This document shows positions 45,995 through 58,186 of a DNA stretch of 64,000 nucleotides, one piece after another. This DNA comes from Chrysoporthe austroafricana (lineage: Eukaryota; Ascomycota; Sordariomycetes; Diaporthales; Cryphonectriaceae), in assembly GCA_001051155.2 (NCBI GenBank), contig JYIP02000003.1, positions 496,001-560,000 on the forward strand, in the 5' to 3' direction. The notes beneath the pieces were generated by a model. It was not told the origin of the DNA. It saw only the letters and a program-made list of their open reading frames with translations, and made no database searches. The position numbers and the translations under genes were made by a program. Within the stretch, counting starts at the first letter, position 1. Each line of letters begins with the position of its first letter.

Positions 45995-47350
45995 AAAGGG
46001 CTATTAGAGAAGGGGGCCTTGGGGGACGGGCCGGAGGGAGGCATTTAAGACGGCGTTATCGGCACTCAATACACTTGTAATTCTTAGAACTTATTCTGTT
46101 ACGATACCGATACAATAAAGATTTAAGAGTATCCTTCATTGATTTTTCTACCTTTCTTATTAATCATTCGTGATCAACCTGAATAGCCAGATCGAGGCCC
46201 CTTCGCGTTTCGACTACCTACCGCACAAAACTTCTCACTCTGTCTTCTCAGCTGTCAGCCTATGCTCGTTATCACGGCTTCCTTTGATCGTTTCACAGAC
46301 AGGCATTCCGGCCATACACAAGAACCGCTGTGACGGCTCAGCACAACCTCGTGGTAACGTTCAGGATTTGCCGTCGATAAAGACTGTGAGCCCCCGACGA
46401 CGACATGAGACCGCAATGGACGGTCTACCTTTGGTCTTTAGGTTCCACCTACCCGTCTTCACTGAACTTATTTGAGCAGCTGACAAGTGTTCTGGGTTTG
46501 TAGGAGGATATTTGGCGCGCAAGCTTCTGCTAGGGGAGCACGCGAGCGGCTTCTATCGGAAGACAATAACATCTGTTGATAGAGACTAATTTTCAGGGAC
46601 GTTTAGACCTCCATCTTTATAAGGGGTTGATAAGAGCAGTATTAGGTTGTCTGATGATTGCCGCCGAGCTCTGACCACGGTGAAAGCGAACAACTCTACC
46701 GCGTATGAGTTATGACACAACATGTTCTTGATCTTTGCCGGCCCCCGATATCTTCAGTGCTCCTCGTAAGTCTACTTCGCGGCTTGGAATGCCCCGCCCC
46801 GACTTTAGTACATTGTCGTCCCGTCGTTTCAAGTGACCTTTAGCCTCAGGGGCCGTCCCAGCCCAACACTGCGGTTATAAGAGTCAGCGCGGGCCAAGCG
46901 GCCTACTTCCACCTAGTACGCCCAGCTCGGCGGCCCCACAGAGCTTGGATACGAAAACCAGTTCTCTGCATACAGGGACTCACTGCTGGCTGTCGGTATG
47001 AGAAGAGAGACTCGGACACCACCGTCAACGCCGCATCCGCTAACTCGTCCACTAGCGCAAGAACACGATATCCTGATATCTAACTCCACATAGACAGTCA
47101 AAGCGGGATGTGCTTTCAATAATGGAATAGAGCTCATGGAAAAGTTCCCAAAAGCTGGGTATAAGATGGATCATCAACGTCGATCTCCCGAGTCCCTGGA
47201 AGACTTTCCCTAGAGGACTTACTATTAGTGTCACTTTACGCTCGTTCATTCTTTCTGTCTCCGGCTAGGCAATATTCTGGTAGTTGTTCGTTCGTGTTCC
47301 GCGATAACAGCAGTATCTCTATACTCTTTTGACGATCTTTCCCATCCATA
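45995..47350. other. Intergenic, no gene recognised
   Basis: The AT-rich stretch just after 46020 is the likely polyadenylation region of the HET-C-like gene. The rest carries only short open frames. The right end is the promoter of the Ser/Thr-rich protein gene. Confidence 0.45.
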
Positions 47351-48754
47351 ATGCATCCCAATACCCCCCTCACGCTCGTACTCTCTGGTCTTGTCGGGTG
47401 GGCCAAAGCAGCAGTGGTGGAAGAAAGAGCCATGACCTGCGCGAACAATGCCTTAGCTAAACTCATGGTCGCTCTGCCAGCATATGCAGCTCCGTTTTGC
47501 AAGACCGCCTTCGGCTTGGCTGCCAAAATGCCGACTGTCACCCTCACAGTCTCACCCACTCTGTAGGTTTTAGATCTCCCCAAGGCAGCGCGAGACTATA
47601 CCTCTGACACCGGCGTGCCGTTAGGACCGTTGAGACATCCTTGGTCTCAACGAAGACCGTCACTAACCTGGCTGGCACGACCACGTTGGTGGTCAACGCC
47701 AAGCGCGATGAGACCGGCTCCAACACGCATGACCTGGAAAGCCGGATTGAGGTTGATTTCGCGGCCTTAGCAGCCATAGCTTGACTGAACCTAGCCTCGT
47801 CAGCGATGTCATCCGCATGCTCTTGCTTCGCCTCGAGCTACACAGCGCCAACGGCTACTACCACCTTGCTAGGGAAGACGACCACAACAGTAGCAGTTGT
47901 GAAGGCCACTTCCGTAGTCACGACTACGATTAAGGGTGTCACAATGTAGGTCCTGTCCATAACACCACCTCGGATTCCTAGTCTTGATCTAACACGGGCT
48001 TAGCACGGTCACCAGCAAGGAAGCAACTAGTACGACCACATCCAAGCCGTCTTCGGCGTCAGCTACCAGTCTGAGAATCGTGTCAAGCATCAGCACCACC
48101 TCATCGACCATCAACTCTGTGTCGCCGTTCGTCATATCCAGTGTATCCCTCGTGAGCTCCTCGTTCGTGCCAGTCACCACTATCACCAACACGGCAGAGA
48201 TCTCCAGCATCAGTTCCTTGGTGTCGGCGATCCTGAGCAGCACGCTCGCCAGCAGCGCCGCGAACACACCTGTTATGTCGAGCTCTGTTGCATCTACGAC
48301 TTCAACGAGCCCGAGCCCGACTGATCGCAGCTTAACCTCGATATCAACGGGCTCACCAACTGGTTCGCAAAGTGGCTCAACCCCGGCTGTGGCCTCATCT
48401 GCCACAGGCGGCATCTCCTCTACAGCCGTAGCCAGCTCATCCACATCCTTGCCGGCTACTGCGTCTACCGCTGTCTGCGGCGTGGGCCTGCAGCCGTACA
48501 ATTACAGCTCGTACGCGCTGCCGAGCACGTACATGGGATGCAACGCGGGCAGCAAGACTGGATATAGCGCGTGCCACACGGATATCAACGGGACGGCGAT
48601 CTGCGACTCGTGCGGTAACTGTGGGACAGGGCAGACCTGTACTGAGGATGGGGACTGTGGGAGTGGGCAAGTTTGTATCATCAACTCGTACTGCAGCGCA
48701 GGGGCGGCAGTCTGCTTGCCAATCTTGGATAATTGCTATGTGACGGCATCGTAA
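47351..48754 (+). pseudogene. Ser/Thr-rich secreted Cys-tail protein, in-frame TGA
   Basis: Three exons, 47351-47562, 47625-47945 and 48004-48754, total 1284 nt (428 codons including the stop), with both joins in frame. A signal peptide (TLVLSGLVGWAKA) precedes a domain TCANNALAKLMVALPAYAAPFC. Thr-rich segments (TTTLLGKTTTTVAVV) around SSAMSSACSCFASS come next, then a Ser/Thr stalk of about 150 residues that should be O-glycosylated. The C-terminal Cys-rich module runs from AVCGVGLQPYNY through CDSCGNCGTGQTC to LDNCYVTAS. The architecture suggests a cell-wall or secreted protein. A TGA at 47782-47784 interrupts exon 2 between AALAAIA and LNLASSAM, while conserved-looking sequence resumes in the same frame. 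A 43-nt intron over it (47752-47794) would break the frame. Either it is decayed, misread or recoded. Confidence 0.7.
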
Positions 48755-49068
48755 AGTGAATCAACTGTAGGGGTTCCAGTCCGAATGTTCGTCTGAAATT
48801 TTCATAGCTAGGTATTTGCAAAGTATCTGTAGTGCCACCTTCCATACCAAAGTACCTACAAGACTAAGTCCTACACCGTAAGACGTGAAATTGTATCCGC
48901 CCACAAAGAAGTTATTTGATATTCTAGCCCAAGCTATTAAGAATTATATGTCTTCAGAAGACAACAACTTATCACTCTGACCAGCAGTATCTAGCTGGGC
49001 ACCTAAGGATCTTGAACCGGTGAACCAGCTGAACCCTCGTTGATCCTCGTAGAGAGACCCAGCAATTC
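48755..49068. other. Short convergent intergenic region
   Basis: 314 bp between the ends of the Ser/Thr-rich protein gene and the minus-strand SDR gene. It should hold both 3' untranslated regions. Nothing else was seen. Confidence 0.5.
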
Positions 49069-49973
49069 TCAAGCTCCCTTTTCCTGGGATAACTTCAGCT
49101 TGTTCAAGCCCACATAGCGTGCCGTAATATGATGCTTATATGGGTCGCATATTAGCAATAGATCTCGAGTCTCCAAACCGGTGACTGGCTTACCAATAGG
49201 CCCGGTGAAACAAAGGCATTCACAAGTTGGGCGAGCGTGGACATTCCTCCGCGCCATAATATAGCGCTAGGACTGCCGAGCAAGTCACTGGCAACCTTCT
49301 TTGCGTACCGCTCAGGTGTCGGGAACTTGTCATACTTGATCCAGGTCCGCCCCTCGACCGTCTCTCGCAGTGGCAGGTACAGACTGTCCTTAGGGAGCTT
49401 GTCCCCCTCAGCACGCGTCATGTTCGTCTTGATACCACCGGTCTTGATGACGACCACCCTGACACCGAATGGCAGAAGCTCGGCCCGCAGGGTGTTCGAG
49501 AACGCGCTCATCGCCGCCTTGCTGGCGTTGTAGACGGAGTTGAAGGCAGGCGCGAAAACCTCGTTGACGGAGCCGATGTTTGCCACGGTGCCTCTGGCCC
49601 GTATCAACAGCGGCAGGAATGCCTGCGTGACGGCAAACACGCCGATGACATTCGTGTCCATGATCCACCTCATATCCTCGACCGTACAGTCCGTGAACGG
49701 CAGGATCCGTGTCACCCCGGCGTTGTTGACGAGGATGTCGAGGCCGCGGCCCTCTGTGGCCTGGCAGACGACTCCGGCCGCCCGTTCGACGGAACCAGAG
49801 TCGGTGACGTCCATCTCGATGATACGGATGCCGGTGTCCCGGAGGAGGGATACCTTCGCGGGATCGCGCGCGGTGGCGAAGACCATCAGTCCGCGAGAGT
49901 GGAATTCTCGCGCCAGGGCATCGCCGATGCCGCCTTGGCTGCAGCCAGTGATGAGGACTGACTTTGGGGGCAT
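49069..49973 (-). CDS. Short-chain dehydrogenase/reductase, AYR1-like
   Basis: Two exons in minus order, 49973-49194 and 49134-49069, encode 281 aa. The 59-nt intron (GTAAGC...ATAAG) is phase 0, and the short second exon supplies RYVGLNKLKLSQEK, the conserved tail of fungal 1-acyl-dihydroxyacetone-phosphate reductase-like SDRs. Classical SDR motifs are TGCSQGGIG (residues 9-17), NNAG (83-86), catalytic Ser135, Tyr148 and Lys152 (YNASK). The protein uses NAD(P)H for carbonyl reduction; lipid intermediates are likely substrates by similarity to Ayr1. Without the last exon the frame would end soon after the donor with an unrelated tail. The start is the first ATG of the open frame. Confidence 0.9.
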
Positions 49974-52432
49974 CCTTGTGTGTTCGTCAAGATCTGATTT
50001 CCTAGCAAGGACTGATAGGAAGTTGTCTCCTGCCACAGGAATTTTCTCATGATATTATTAAAGCTACATTCCGAAACGTTTCGAGCCCGTTCACAGGGGG
50101 CCCAAACGCCCTACCACCTTACCAAGATGCGACGGCTAAGGTCACTGCACCATCCCGTGCGCCTGTGCACATCGAGATGGGAGGAAGCCAGGCCATGTGA
50201 ATCGAACGCCCTGATAGAGGCTCGAATTCCAGATACGATGGCTCCCCTCATCCTGAGTCCCAAGCATCTGAAATACTATGGTCGGCACTGAGGGTGGAAT
50301 CATGACCCACCTACGAGCTCATACAGAAACCCTAACCCTCCAGGGGCCTGAGCAACGAGTAGGATAAGGGGGTGTTGGGGGCGCAGTTTGTCCAAAGCGA
50401 TACCTGACGCCCCCGACTCCTGGCGTCAGCGAGAGAATCCTATGCTTCACCCTGCGGCCGCTGCGGTGATGATGCTACCGTCACCAAATCCATCGCCGCG
50501 GCCGCGGTGGTCAGGCACGGGCGAGGCACGGCCGCAGCGCTGAAGACCGGCCGGTCTACGAACCCGAAAAAAGGGGCTCGCAAGTGGGCAGGTGGCGGCA
50601 CCCTGACGTCGGCGCCAAGGTCATGTGCCCCGGGCTCGCCGGCCAGGTCGTCCGCCGGAAGGGAGCACGACGGCGCCATGGAGGTTGAGCCTCATGCGGG
50701 CCCAAGCATGTATAAACGTGCTGTGCCTGGGCGATCGCGAGGGCGCTGTGGAGCGGCGCGAGGCCACAGATGGTCTAGATGCCGGCGGTGAGGTCCGGGG
50801 TAATGTGGGAAGTGGTAATCTAAATTTCATTATGCGTGGGGAACCCTCCGGTCGCTTAGCGGGAAGCGATGGTCTCGACTGTTCGTCGAGGGATCCTCGA
50901 TCCGTCGGTCATGAGAAAAAACAGGCCGTCGCCTGCTCGGTGGGCATACCTACGCTGTCCCTGAATCCAACCCTGAGACGGATGACCGGGACGGACAGGA
51001 GAGACAGGAGATTCAGGGGACATCCCCATGGTTGACTGCTGGCCCAAGTGCTCTTTCGCGAACAGCCCCTTTTCATCTCTGCGAAACCAGGTTGATGGGC
51101 TCAGGAACATGATTCGGGGCAAGCAGGCAAGGAGTATCATGCCTTGGGAGGCAAGGTGCCCGTAGCCGACCCAGCGCCCCCGTCGGCTTCGGGTGTCGCT
51201 GTTCCTCCCACCGCCGTGTCTGTGTCCACCCATCCGGCACGGAGGCACAGATTTCAGGTTTTCAAGCTCATGTTGACGTTAAAGAATCGTATTCCCGCCT
51301 GGATACGAGCGCAAGCAGCGTCTCTGCCCTGATCGAGGGACGGGACGATCTGGGGGTCGGCGCTGGGCCTGGATCGTGATTGTGGGTCCGCAGGAAATGG
51401 TCGCGGAGGAGGTGCTGGGTGATCGCCAGCGATGCGACCTCGCGTCGGCGGGAGCCCACCACCCACCAGCTACGTGCCGGCCGCCACTCATGCAGTCTAA
51501 GTCAGACGGCAGCCGTCCCTATTTTTGGCACCGTCCTGCAAGCCCTCTTCGAGGCAATGCAAAGCCGCGCTGCAGGGTCGCCCCGTCAACATTCTGGGCC
51601 GTCTGTCCCCGACGGCTGGCAGCAAATCGCACGGCCTCGGAAATCAAGACTGCAGGGATCGAGATCACCGGAGATTGTGTGCCTGCAGCAGGCCGCAGAG
51701 CGTGGCAACCTGGCGTGCCTGGTGACAACTGGGACCGTACGAGCAGCGCTGGGCGCCTGATCTGGGCGCGGACGCGGCCGCCAGCCGTCAGGTTGTCAGT
51801 CAGTCAGCGGGAGAGAGCACTGCCACGGCGGTGGCGTTGGCGAGCCAGAGCCAGCCACGTCGGCAGAGCATAGCTGGCGCAGACAAAGCTGATGGCTGGG
51901 AGGCCTTCCCCTAACAACGCAGTACGTAGTCAGCGGATGACGACGACAGCGTTCAGGCCGTCGATCCGGCCCCACCAGGTTCCATATTAATGCTGAAGTG
52001 GCCCAGCTGAGAGGAAGGCTGAGCGGGGCGAGCGACATCATTGGGCGCGAAGAGCGGTCGCCTCGGCTCGCTGGGGCAGCGCAGAGCAAGGAAGCAGTGG
52101 AAGCCCTCCAAGGCTCCGATGGGGCTGGAAGGATCTCGCAACGGCCGAGAGGGCCCACAACCTTGATCCGGAGGACAGCCAACACGAGCCCTACGACGCA
52201 AGGGTGCTGCGTACGCAGCTTATATTAATGCGAACAGAGTCACCTTTCATGGGGCCTGGTTCGACTTCCCCTTCTCTCCATCCCTCTCACGGCCTCAATC
52301 AGTAATACCAAGTTTCCTTGTGTCCAATCAACCCGCTACATTCGCTCCAAGCCCTCGCGAACTTTGACCGGCTCGGCACACTCGCTCACCCTCACGAAAC
52401 TTCATCCGCCTTTCGTCAGCCCACCTAGCAAA
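49974..52432. other. 2.5-kb GC-rich intergenic region
   Basis: GC-rich sequence carries many overlapping open frames on both strands, which is expected by chance at this composition, and none has a recognisable domain. The right end should hold the promoter of the GPI-type protein gene, with a TATA-like TTATATTAA near 52217 and a CT-rich leader. Confidence 0.45.
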
Positions 52433-52831
52433 ATGGCCTTCAAGCAGCTCGCTCTCGCCGCCCTCCTGGCCGCCTCCGCCATGGCTCAGGGCCCCTCCGG
52501 CTCCGCTGCGGCTACCACGGCCGCGTCTACCGTGGTTGGCGGCATCTCGGCCACTGGTGGTGCCGCCACCGGTGTCCCAACAACCTTCGTCACGTCTGGT
52601 GGCGCTGTCGCTACCGGAAGCGCTGGTGTCAGCGGGGTCTCGAACTCCACCACCACCGCCTCCTCGTCCACCAAGACCTCCACCTCTACCGACAAGAGCA
52701 GCTCGAGCTCCACCGGCACGTCGACCTCGAGCTCCAGCACCAGCTCCAGCTCCTCGGGCGCCTCGGCCAACTCCATGATGGGTGGTCTGTCGCTCGTGAT
52801 GGGTGTTGGTGCCGCCGTTGCCCTCTTCTAA
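52433..52831 (+). CDS. Predicted GPI-anchored Ser/Thr-rich protein
   Basis: Intronless gene of 132 aa. A signal peptide (FKQLALAALLAASAMAQ) is followed by an Ala/Gly/Thr-rich region and a Ser/Thr block of about 55 residues (TASSSTKTSTSTDKSSSSS-like). The C-terminus has the GPI pattern: small residues SGASANS as a likely omega-site area, then a hydrophobic tail ending LVMGVGAAVALF. There are no cysteines after the signal. Such short proteins coat the plasma membrane or cell wall. The function is not known. Codon use is strongly C-ending, suggesting high expression, which is inference. The long GC-rich upstream region may contain its regulatory sites. Confidence 0.87.
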   Translation: MAFKQLALAALLAASAMAQGPSGSAAATTAASTVVGGISATGGAATGVPTTFVTSGGAVATGSAGVSGVSNSTTTASSSTKTSTSTDKSSSSSTGTSTSSSSTSSSSSGASANSMMGGLSLVMGVGAAVALF

Positions 52832-54398
52832 GTCAGGGGCCCGGGGCCAGAGACATGAAGCACATGATGGGAAAGCTTGGGAGGAGGAATCAGATCACAG
52901 ATCACACGAGACATTCACCTCATAGCATGCTGGCGTTGGGGACTCACCACGGACGACTCGAGTCCATTTGGAAAGGATAAATGTTTTTAATCCCTACGCC
53001 ACTGGACAGTGGACGCGGGCGTTGGCAATGGTCAACGTTGCCATTAGTCAACTTAATGGACTAAACTTCACGACCACATGAGATTTTTCCTGCTTGAATT
53101 CTACATTGCCTTTCTGCATGTTGTGATTTCGTGTAGACAGTGGCATCTTGTGAAATGGTGCTCACGCCATTTATTTGATAGTGGATCCCGACTCCATCTG
53201 CCTATTCCACGTACCACCGCACCTTGAGTATTGATCACGGTCCGACTCTCTCTCTACGTAAGGTTGTTGGACCTGCGGTCACAATCGGAAGTGCTGAGTC
53301 TTGAATAACCAGCAGACCTTCTCACAAGACAGGACTCAGAAACTCCCAATAAATGGAGAGTACAGGCCAAACCCCTAAATGGTACGCAAGCTCAACCTCA
53401 AATAAATTACGGGCCAAGCCCTTCCGCATGCTCTGCTCCCGAAATGTGACCATTCACTATCCCCAAATGCACCATTGCCTTCCCTCCATCGACGCGTCAG
53501 CCGCTATTGTAAGACGTAACAGTTTTCATATGCTACGCATCGTATGTTGCTCTTTCCCACAGCACATCCTTGATGCTTTCAGAATAGTTCATACAGTCAT
53601 TCTCAGGCAAATCAGTCCTACGACCCAGAATGAAGATGGGCTGGTCAGCTTTGGGCCTGATTCTCTTCAACCATGGCAACGATGGCAACATTGAAAGGAA
53701 TTTATCCATCGCGCTTGAGACCCAAGTGGCATTGAAGGCTCCGCCCAACTTTGTCATCATTCCAAAGACAGTATGAAAGCTTCTGAGGCGTGACCAGCAA
53801 CAGTGACCAGATACAAAATTCACAGAACGCCTTCGAACAAAGTCATCCACCATGGACAACAGGTAATCGACAACACAAAGGAGCCTGTCAACTACACAAA
53901 TATTTCTCTCCTCAACCACGATGGAACTTGGATATAGCATAGCATCCAGGATGGGTGCGCTACATGTGGTAACCGAAATTCACTGTAGTCAAAGCCTCAG
54001 GTTCTTTTCACGATGACCTAGCGGAGTAACCGCAGCGGCTTGATGATGCTTCATGTGAAGACGGCGTGGCCTGCGCTTACTAAAGCTGGTGAGCTCTGCT
54101 TGCCCTTGAACCTGTCGATTGCGAGTAGCCAATCTGGCAACTGAAGGGGAAACAACAAAACCAGATGCGCTTTTCGTGTTTTCACTTCAGAACCAATTCA
54201 CCGCATCACCTCATCACAAGAGTTGATCGGGCCTTGGTGAGAGCCTCATACACTCCTCCCTTTGACATCACCACCCTTCTTTAATATCACTACATGTCAC
54301 CTGGGAGCTAATTGTAGCCTTGGTTTCATCTATCAACTCAAAAGCTTTTCCAACTCGTTTCGGTTACTCTACTTGATCGTCACACCGCTGACCTCAAG
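52832..54398. other. Intergenic, no gene recognised
   Basis: A minus-strand frame at 53533-53940 (about 135 codons) has no recognisable motif and was not called. The right end is the promoter and leader of the J-domain-like gene. Confidence 0.45.
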
Positions 54399-56404
54399 AT
54401 GGCTGCCGAGCGAATGTCATACGAAGCCCTGCAGATGGCCGTCGCTCGCCAGCGAGTACTTGTGTACGACCTCTACGGCCTACTTGGTGTTTCTCCCAGC
54501 GCCGATGAGGCTGGCATTCGCGCGGCCTATGATGGCATCATCAAGAAGGTCCAGCCCGCTGCTCCCAGTAACGTAGTAAGCGCCGACTGGCATCATTGAA
54601 ACCTCTCCCTCCTCGACGTCCACCGAGCCTCGTCTCCCTAGCTGGCACTGACGTTGTCGTCTAGATCAACGTGGCCTACAGCATCTTGGTCAATCCCCTC
54701 AAGCGCGCCCAGTATGACCGCGACCGCCTCGAGTACCTGTACACCCACTTCGCCACCCACGAGGACTTCTCCTCCGCCGGCGACGGCACGGCCGCTGGCG
54801 ACGAGCAGATCCAAGCCTATGCGGCGACCCTGACGGCCCGCGTGCGCGACCCGCTCGAGGACAAGAAGGCTGCCATTCAGACGCGCATCGCGCGAACGCG
54901 TGGCGACCTGGACGATTTTAATGACAAGTCCCTGCGCAACCGCCAGGACTGGGCGACCTCGCCCAACCAGATCCTGCGCATGGCGGGCAACGCGCTGCGC
55001 CTGGTCGTCGTCTGCGCCGAGGAGGACCTGTGTATGCTCGAGGACGAGCTCGGCCGCCTCGAGGGTATCCTGGACCCCAAGGACCAGGACGGCCCCGCCG
55101 GCCGGGTCACAAGCGGGCAGTACGGCAGCGAGATCGAGATGCAGCGTATCAAGGGCAAGCACACCCTCCTCGTCAACCAACGCGTCCCCAGCGTCCCCCG
55201 GTCCCCGACCGTGCCCCTCCAGCCGCAGTCTGCCTCCAAGCTCGGCGTCCAGGGCGAGGACAGCAGCGGCCGCGGCGACTCGTCTCCCGAAGGCGTGAGA
55301 GACGCGCTGGCGGAGATGATCGTCCAGGACCGCATCAACAACTTCCTCCTGGGTCCTGCGGCCGCTGTCCACAGGCAGCCCACCGGTACCACCGAGAAGG
55401 CCAATCCTGCCACCACGGCCCTCATCAAGATGAAAGACCAGCGCATGCCCCAGCAGCACGGCCACGTGCGTGAGCGCATTATGATTGACAGACTCGCCTC
55501 TCAGATGAAGAAGGCCACGCCCAACAAGGACTCCCCGTCCCCCTCCACCATCCTCCGATCGATGCCGCCCCCAGCGGGCAGCGGCATGGGCCTAGTCGAG
55601 TGGCAGTCCCTCCACGGCGCTCGAAACCTCGAGGAGGGTTCCGCGACCGACCCCTTCTGGGTGAACCTTAACTTCCAGCCCCCCATGGCCGCCGGTCAGC
55701 AGAATGACAACAGTAACAACAAGGGCGCCACCGCCGTCCCGCCCGACACGACCTCCACCGCCCAGACCAACCCTTACGCCGGCTTCCAGCCCGTCGACGC
55801 GACCATCTCGCCCGAGTACAAGCGGCCCAAGCGCCCCTGGCGTACCAGCACGCCCCCCGGCCTGGGCAGGCTCGGCGGCACGTGGACCGCCAGGGAGTAT
55901 CTCAAGATGTCGGAGGGCAAGGCGGAGGGCGGCAGCTTCGGATTCCACGTCGCGCAGCCCGCGGAGCGCGTCACCACCGTGGCGCCCGCCGGCGGTGCCA
56001 GTACCCCGGCGCCCAGCGGCGGCGCTACTGCTTTGGCGCCCGGCGGCGCCGGTCTGCCGAGCCTGGAGCGGAGCGCAGGCATCAAGGACTTCCAGCTGCG
56101 CGTATGGACGGTTGCCAACGCGGCGAGGGCGGCGAGCGGTGGGCAGGCCGCCGCTGGTGGCGTCAGCATTGGTGAGGCGGAGAAGGAGGAGCAGGCTGAG
56201 AAGACGAAGGAGCAGAAGAACGGTGACGGTGTACAGGAGGGTGGCGGGGATGCGACCAAGGCCAACTCCGCCGCCGCCGCCGCCGCCGAGGCTATGGGTG
56301 GCAATGCTTTCGATGAGGCCCTGAAGGAGGCCTTCCGTCGTGGCAAGGGTGGTGCCGCCTCTGGCTCTCGCACTCCCAGAAACCTGGATGATCCGTTCGC
56401 CTGA
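54399..56404 (+). CDS. J-domain-like protein lacking the HPD motif
   Basis: Two exons, 54399-54575 and 54665-56404, encode 638 aa; the 89-nt intron is GTAAGC...TCTAG, phase 0. The N-terminus resembles a J domain: DLYGLLGVSPSADEAGIRAAY (helices I-II) and INVAYSILVNPLKRAQYDRDR (helices III-IV). The HPD tripeptide needed to stimulate Hsp70 is absent from the loop, which reads KKVQPAAPSNV, exactly where the intron lies. After a charged helical region (about 90-190) the protein becomes Pro/Ala/Gly/Ser-rich and probably disordered, ending with an Ala-rich and acidic segment and LDDPFA. It may be a J-like scaffold rather than a co-chaperone. The function is unknown. Confidence 0.8.
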
Positions 56405-58186
56405 GCTGGACGATGGTTTTGTGGTTGTGATTACTATTGGGTCCGTTTTCGGCTGGTGGTACACGTCTTTGTTTTTCCCCTTTGGATGGCCCTTTGCTGG
56501 GGTCACAACGTTGCTGGGGCAAGTATGGTTCGGATGAATGCATGTTCAGGAATCCTGGACGCGAATGAGTATGGTCACGAGCACATGAAGAGGGTGAACG
56601 GTTGCATTTTCACGAGGTAATAATTCGAGGGCTTCTACGTTTGTCGTGGGACAAAGCCTTTGTCACCCCCAGATATTCAACCTGGACTTTTCGCGGGCCT
56701 GTGAACAAGGGACCTAAGACGAGAACATTCACGAGAAGTACCTCCTGGTATTCAATAAATTGCCCTTCACTTGACATCCGTGACTAAGTCAATACTCTGA
56801 TACTCTCAGCAGTCGACAGGCCTTCCTGGCACTGTCACTGTCCTAGGTCCGTATGGTGTTTCGTGCTAGGCACTTGATCGTTCTTAAGACCTGTCTGTCA
56901 GGATGCAGAAACATTGAGAGGGTGCATACGAATGTGGCTGGCCTCTTGGTGCTCCTGCCGGTCCGTCACTTCTGGCGGAGTCCGCAGCCGATCTCAAATC
57001 GCTCCATCTGGACGTATGACATTTACTGTGTGAAGTTGACAACAAAGTAGACCGTCTTAGGTATTCACGTACAATTGGCACCAACAAGTGCTCATATTCC
57101 AGCACACGTGCTTGCAACAAGTGAATAGCTTCCTGGCCATATATATTTCATAATGCAGATCTACAATGCGAGGCTTGCCGTCTCAACTCTGTCCAGCATC
57201 CTACCCGACTGTCAGACTATATAGGTAGTTCTGCCAGCCACACTTTCACACCCGCACCAAGACAGACAGCGACACTAGAGACAACTCCCCTCAACCCAAT
57301 CTGTGCCCATCGTTCTAGAGTAACCAACATCGACATCAGCAATACCTATCTTGAGACTTGCGAGCTTCGGAGCCCGTCCAATTCACGATCTCGTTGCCTT
57401 CATCGCCCTGATCCACAGCATATGCAACGTCACCCACCACGCCAAAGACACCCATGACTTTACACTTTGTCCGCTTATTTATCACGTGGCTTCTGCCAAC
57501 AAAACTCAACCCCATGCACATCGACGGCCCCAAGCCGGCCGGCAGCAAGTTGCCTTCAAGACGGCGCTCGACCAAGTGCCCACATCTGAACCGCCGGGTC
57601 TTCCTCCTCCGTCGAGGTCTCGGCGATGTGCTCTCGAGCAAAAGGAGCAGACGGGCCAGGTCTTTCATGACGCGGCCGTCGCCGCTGAGCCAGGTGTGGA
57701 TGCCGGAGGACCTCGCGCCGTCGCGGCTCCCTGAGCCCGTTCCGGGCCAATCCAGAGCTCTGATGGGAAGAACGAGAACAGTAAAATCTCAGCCAAGAGC
57801 CACTGCGATCCGAATGATGACGATAATGCTAGTGATGGTGGTGGTGGTAGTGATGGTGGTTTTATTGGGCAAAGGGGCCGCGCGGGAGCAGCAGGCAGCA
57901 CAAGAGAAACTAGACCAGGTTAATAAGGCACCCTAGGGGTAGACTGAAGGGGTGGAGAGACTTGCTAGGTTTTCAGACGAGATCTAGACCCGAATCGTCA
58001 AACGTGGTGGATTTGCGGATGATAATGAGGTTCTGAGATCAGATACGGAACAGCATAATATCGCTCAAAAATAAGCTCGGAGATGGCACCATGGTATCGA
58101 ATAATGTGCGGCATCTCATGCATCGCAGGCGCTGTTTCTATTGATGCATCTATGTCGCATATCGCCGTGTTTTCCTGTCGGCGAAT
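56405..58186. other. Intergenic, no gene recognised
   Basis: A GGT/GAT-type low-complexity stretch lies at about 57831-57860. Plus-strand open frames near 57350-57936 include a valine-rich translation of that repeat and were not accepted as a gene. The right end is the 3' flank of the siderophore acyltransferase. Confidence 0.45.
57831..57860. repeat. GGT/GAT low-complexity repeat
   Basis: An imperfect trinucleotide stretch made of GTG, GAT and GGT units. It is short and has no associated gene. Confidence 0.6.

Noticed and set aside
47752..47794. A possible 43-nt intron covering the in-frame TGA of the Ser/Thr-rich gene
   Set aside because: Its GT and AG ends are present, but removing 43 nt breaks the reading frame, and downstream sequence fits only the unspliced frame.
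50400..52200. Many long overlapping open frames in the GC-rich region
   Set aside because: Long frames on both strands are expected at this composition, and none shows a domain.
53533..53940. 135-codon minus-strand open frame
   Set aside because: No recognisable motif, splice partners or promoter; chance frame is more likely.
57454..57936. 160-codon plus-strand open frame with a hydrophobic valine-rich stretch
   Set aside because: The hydrophobic part is only the translation of the GGT/GAT repeat, and no family signature is present.
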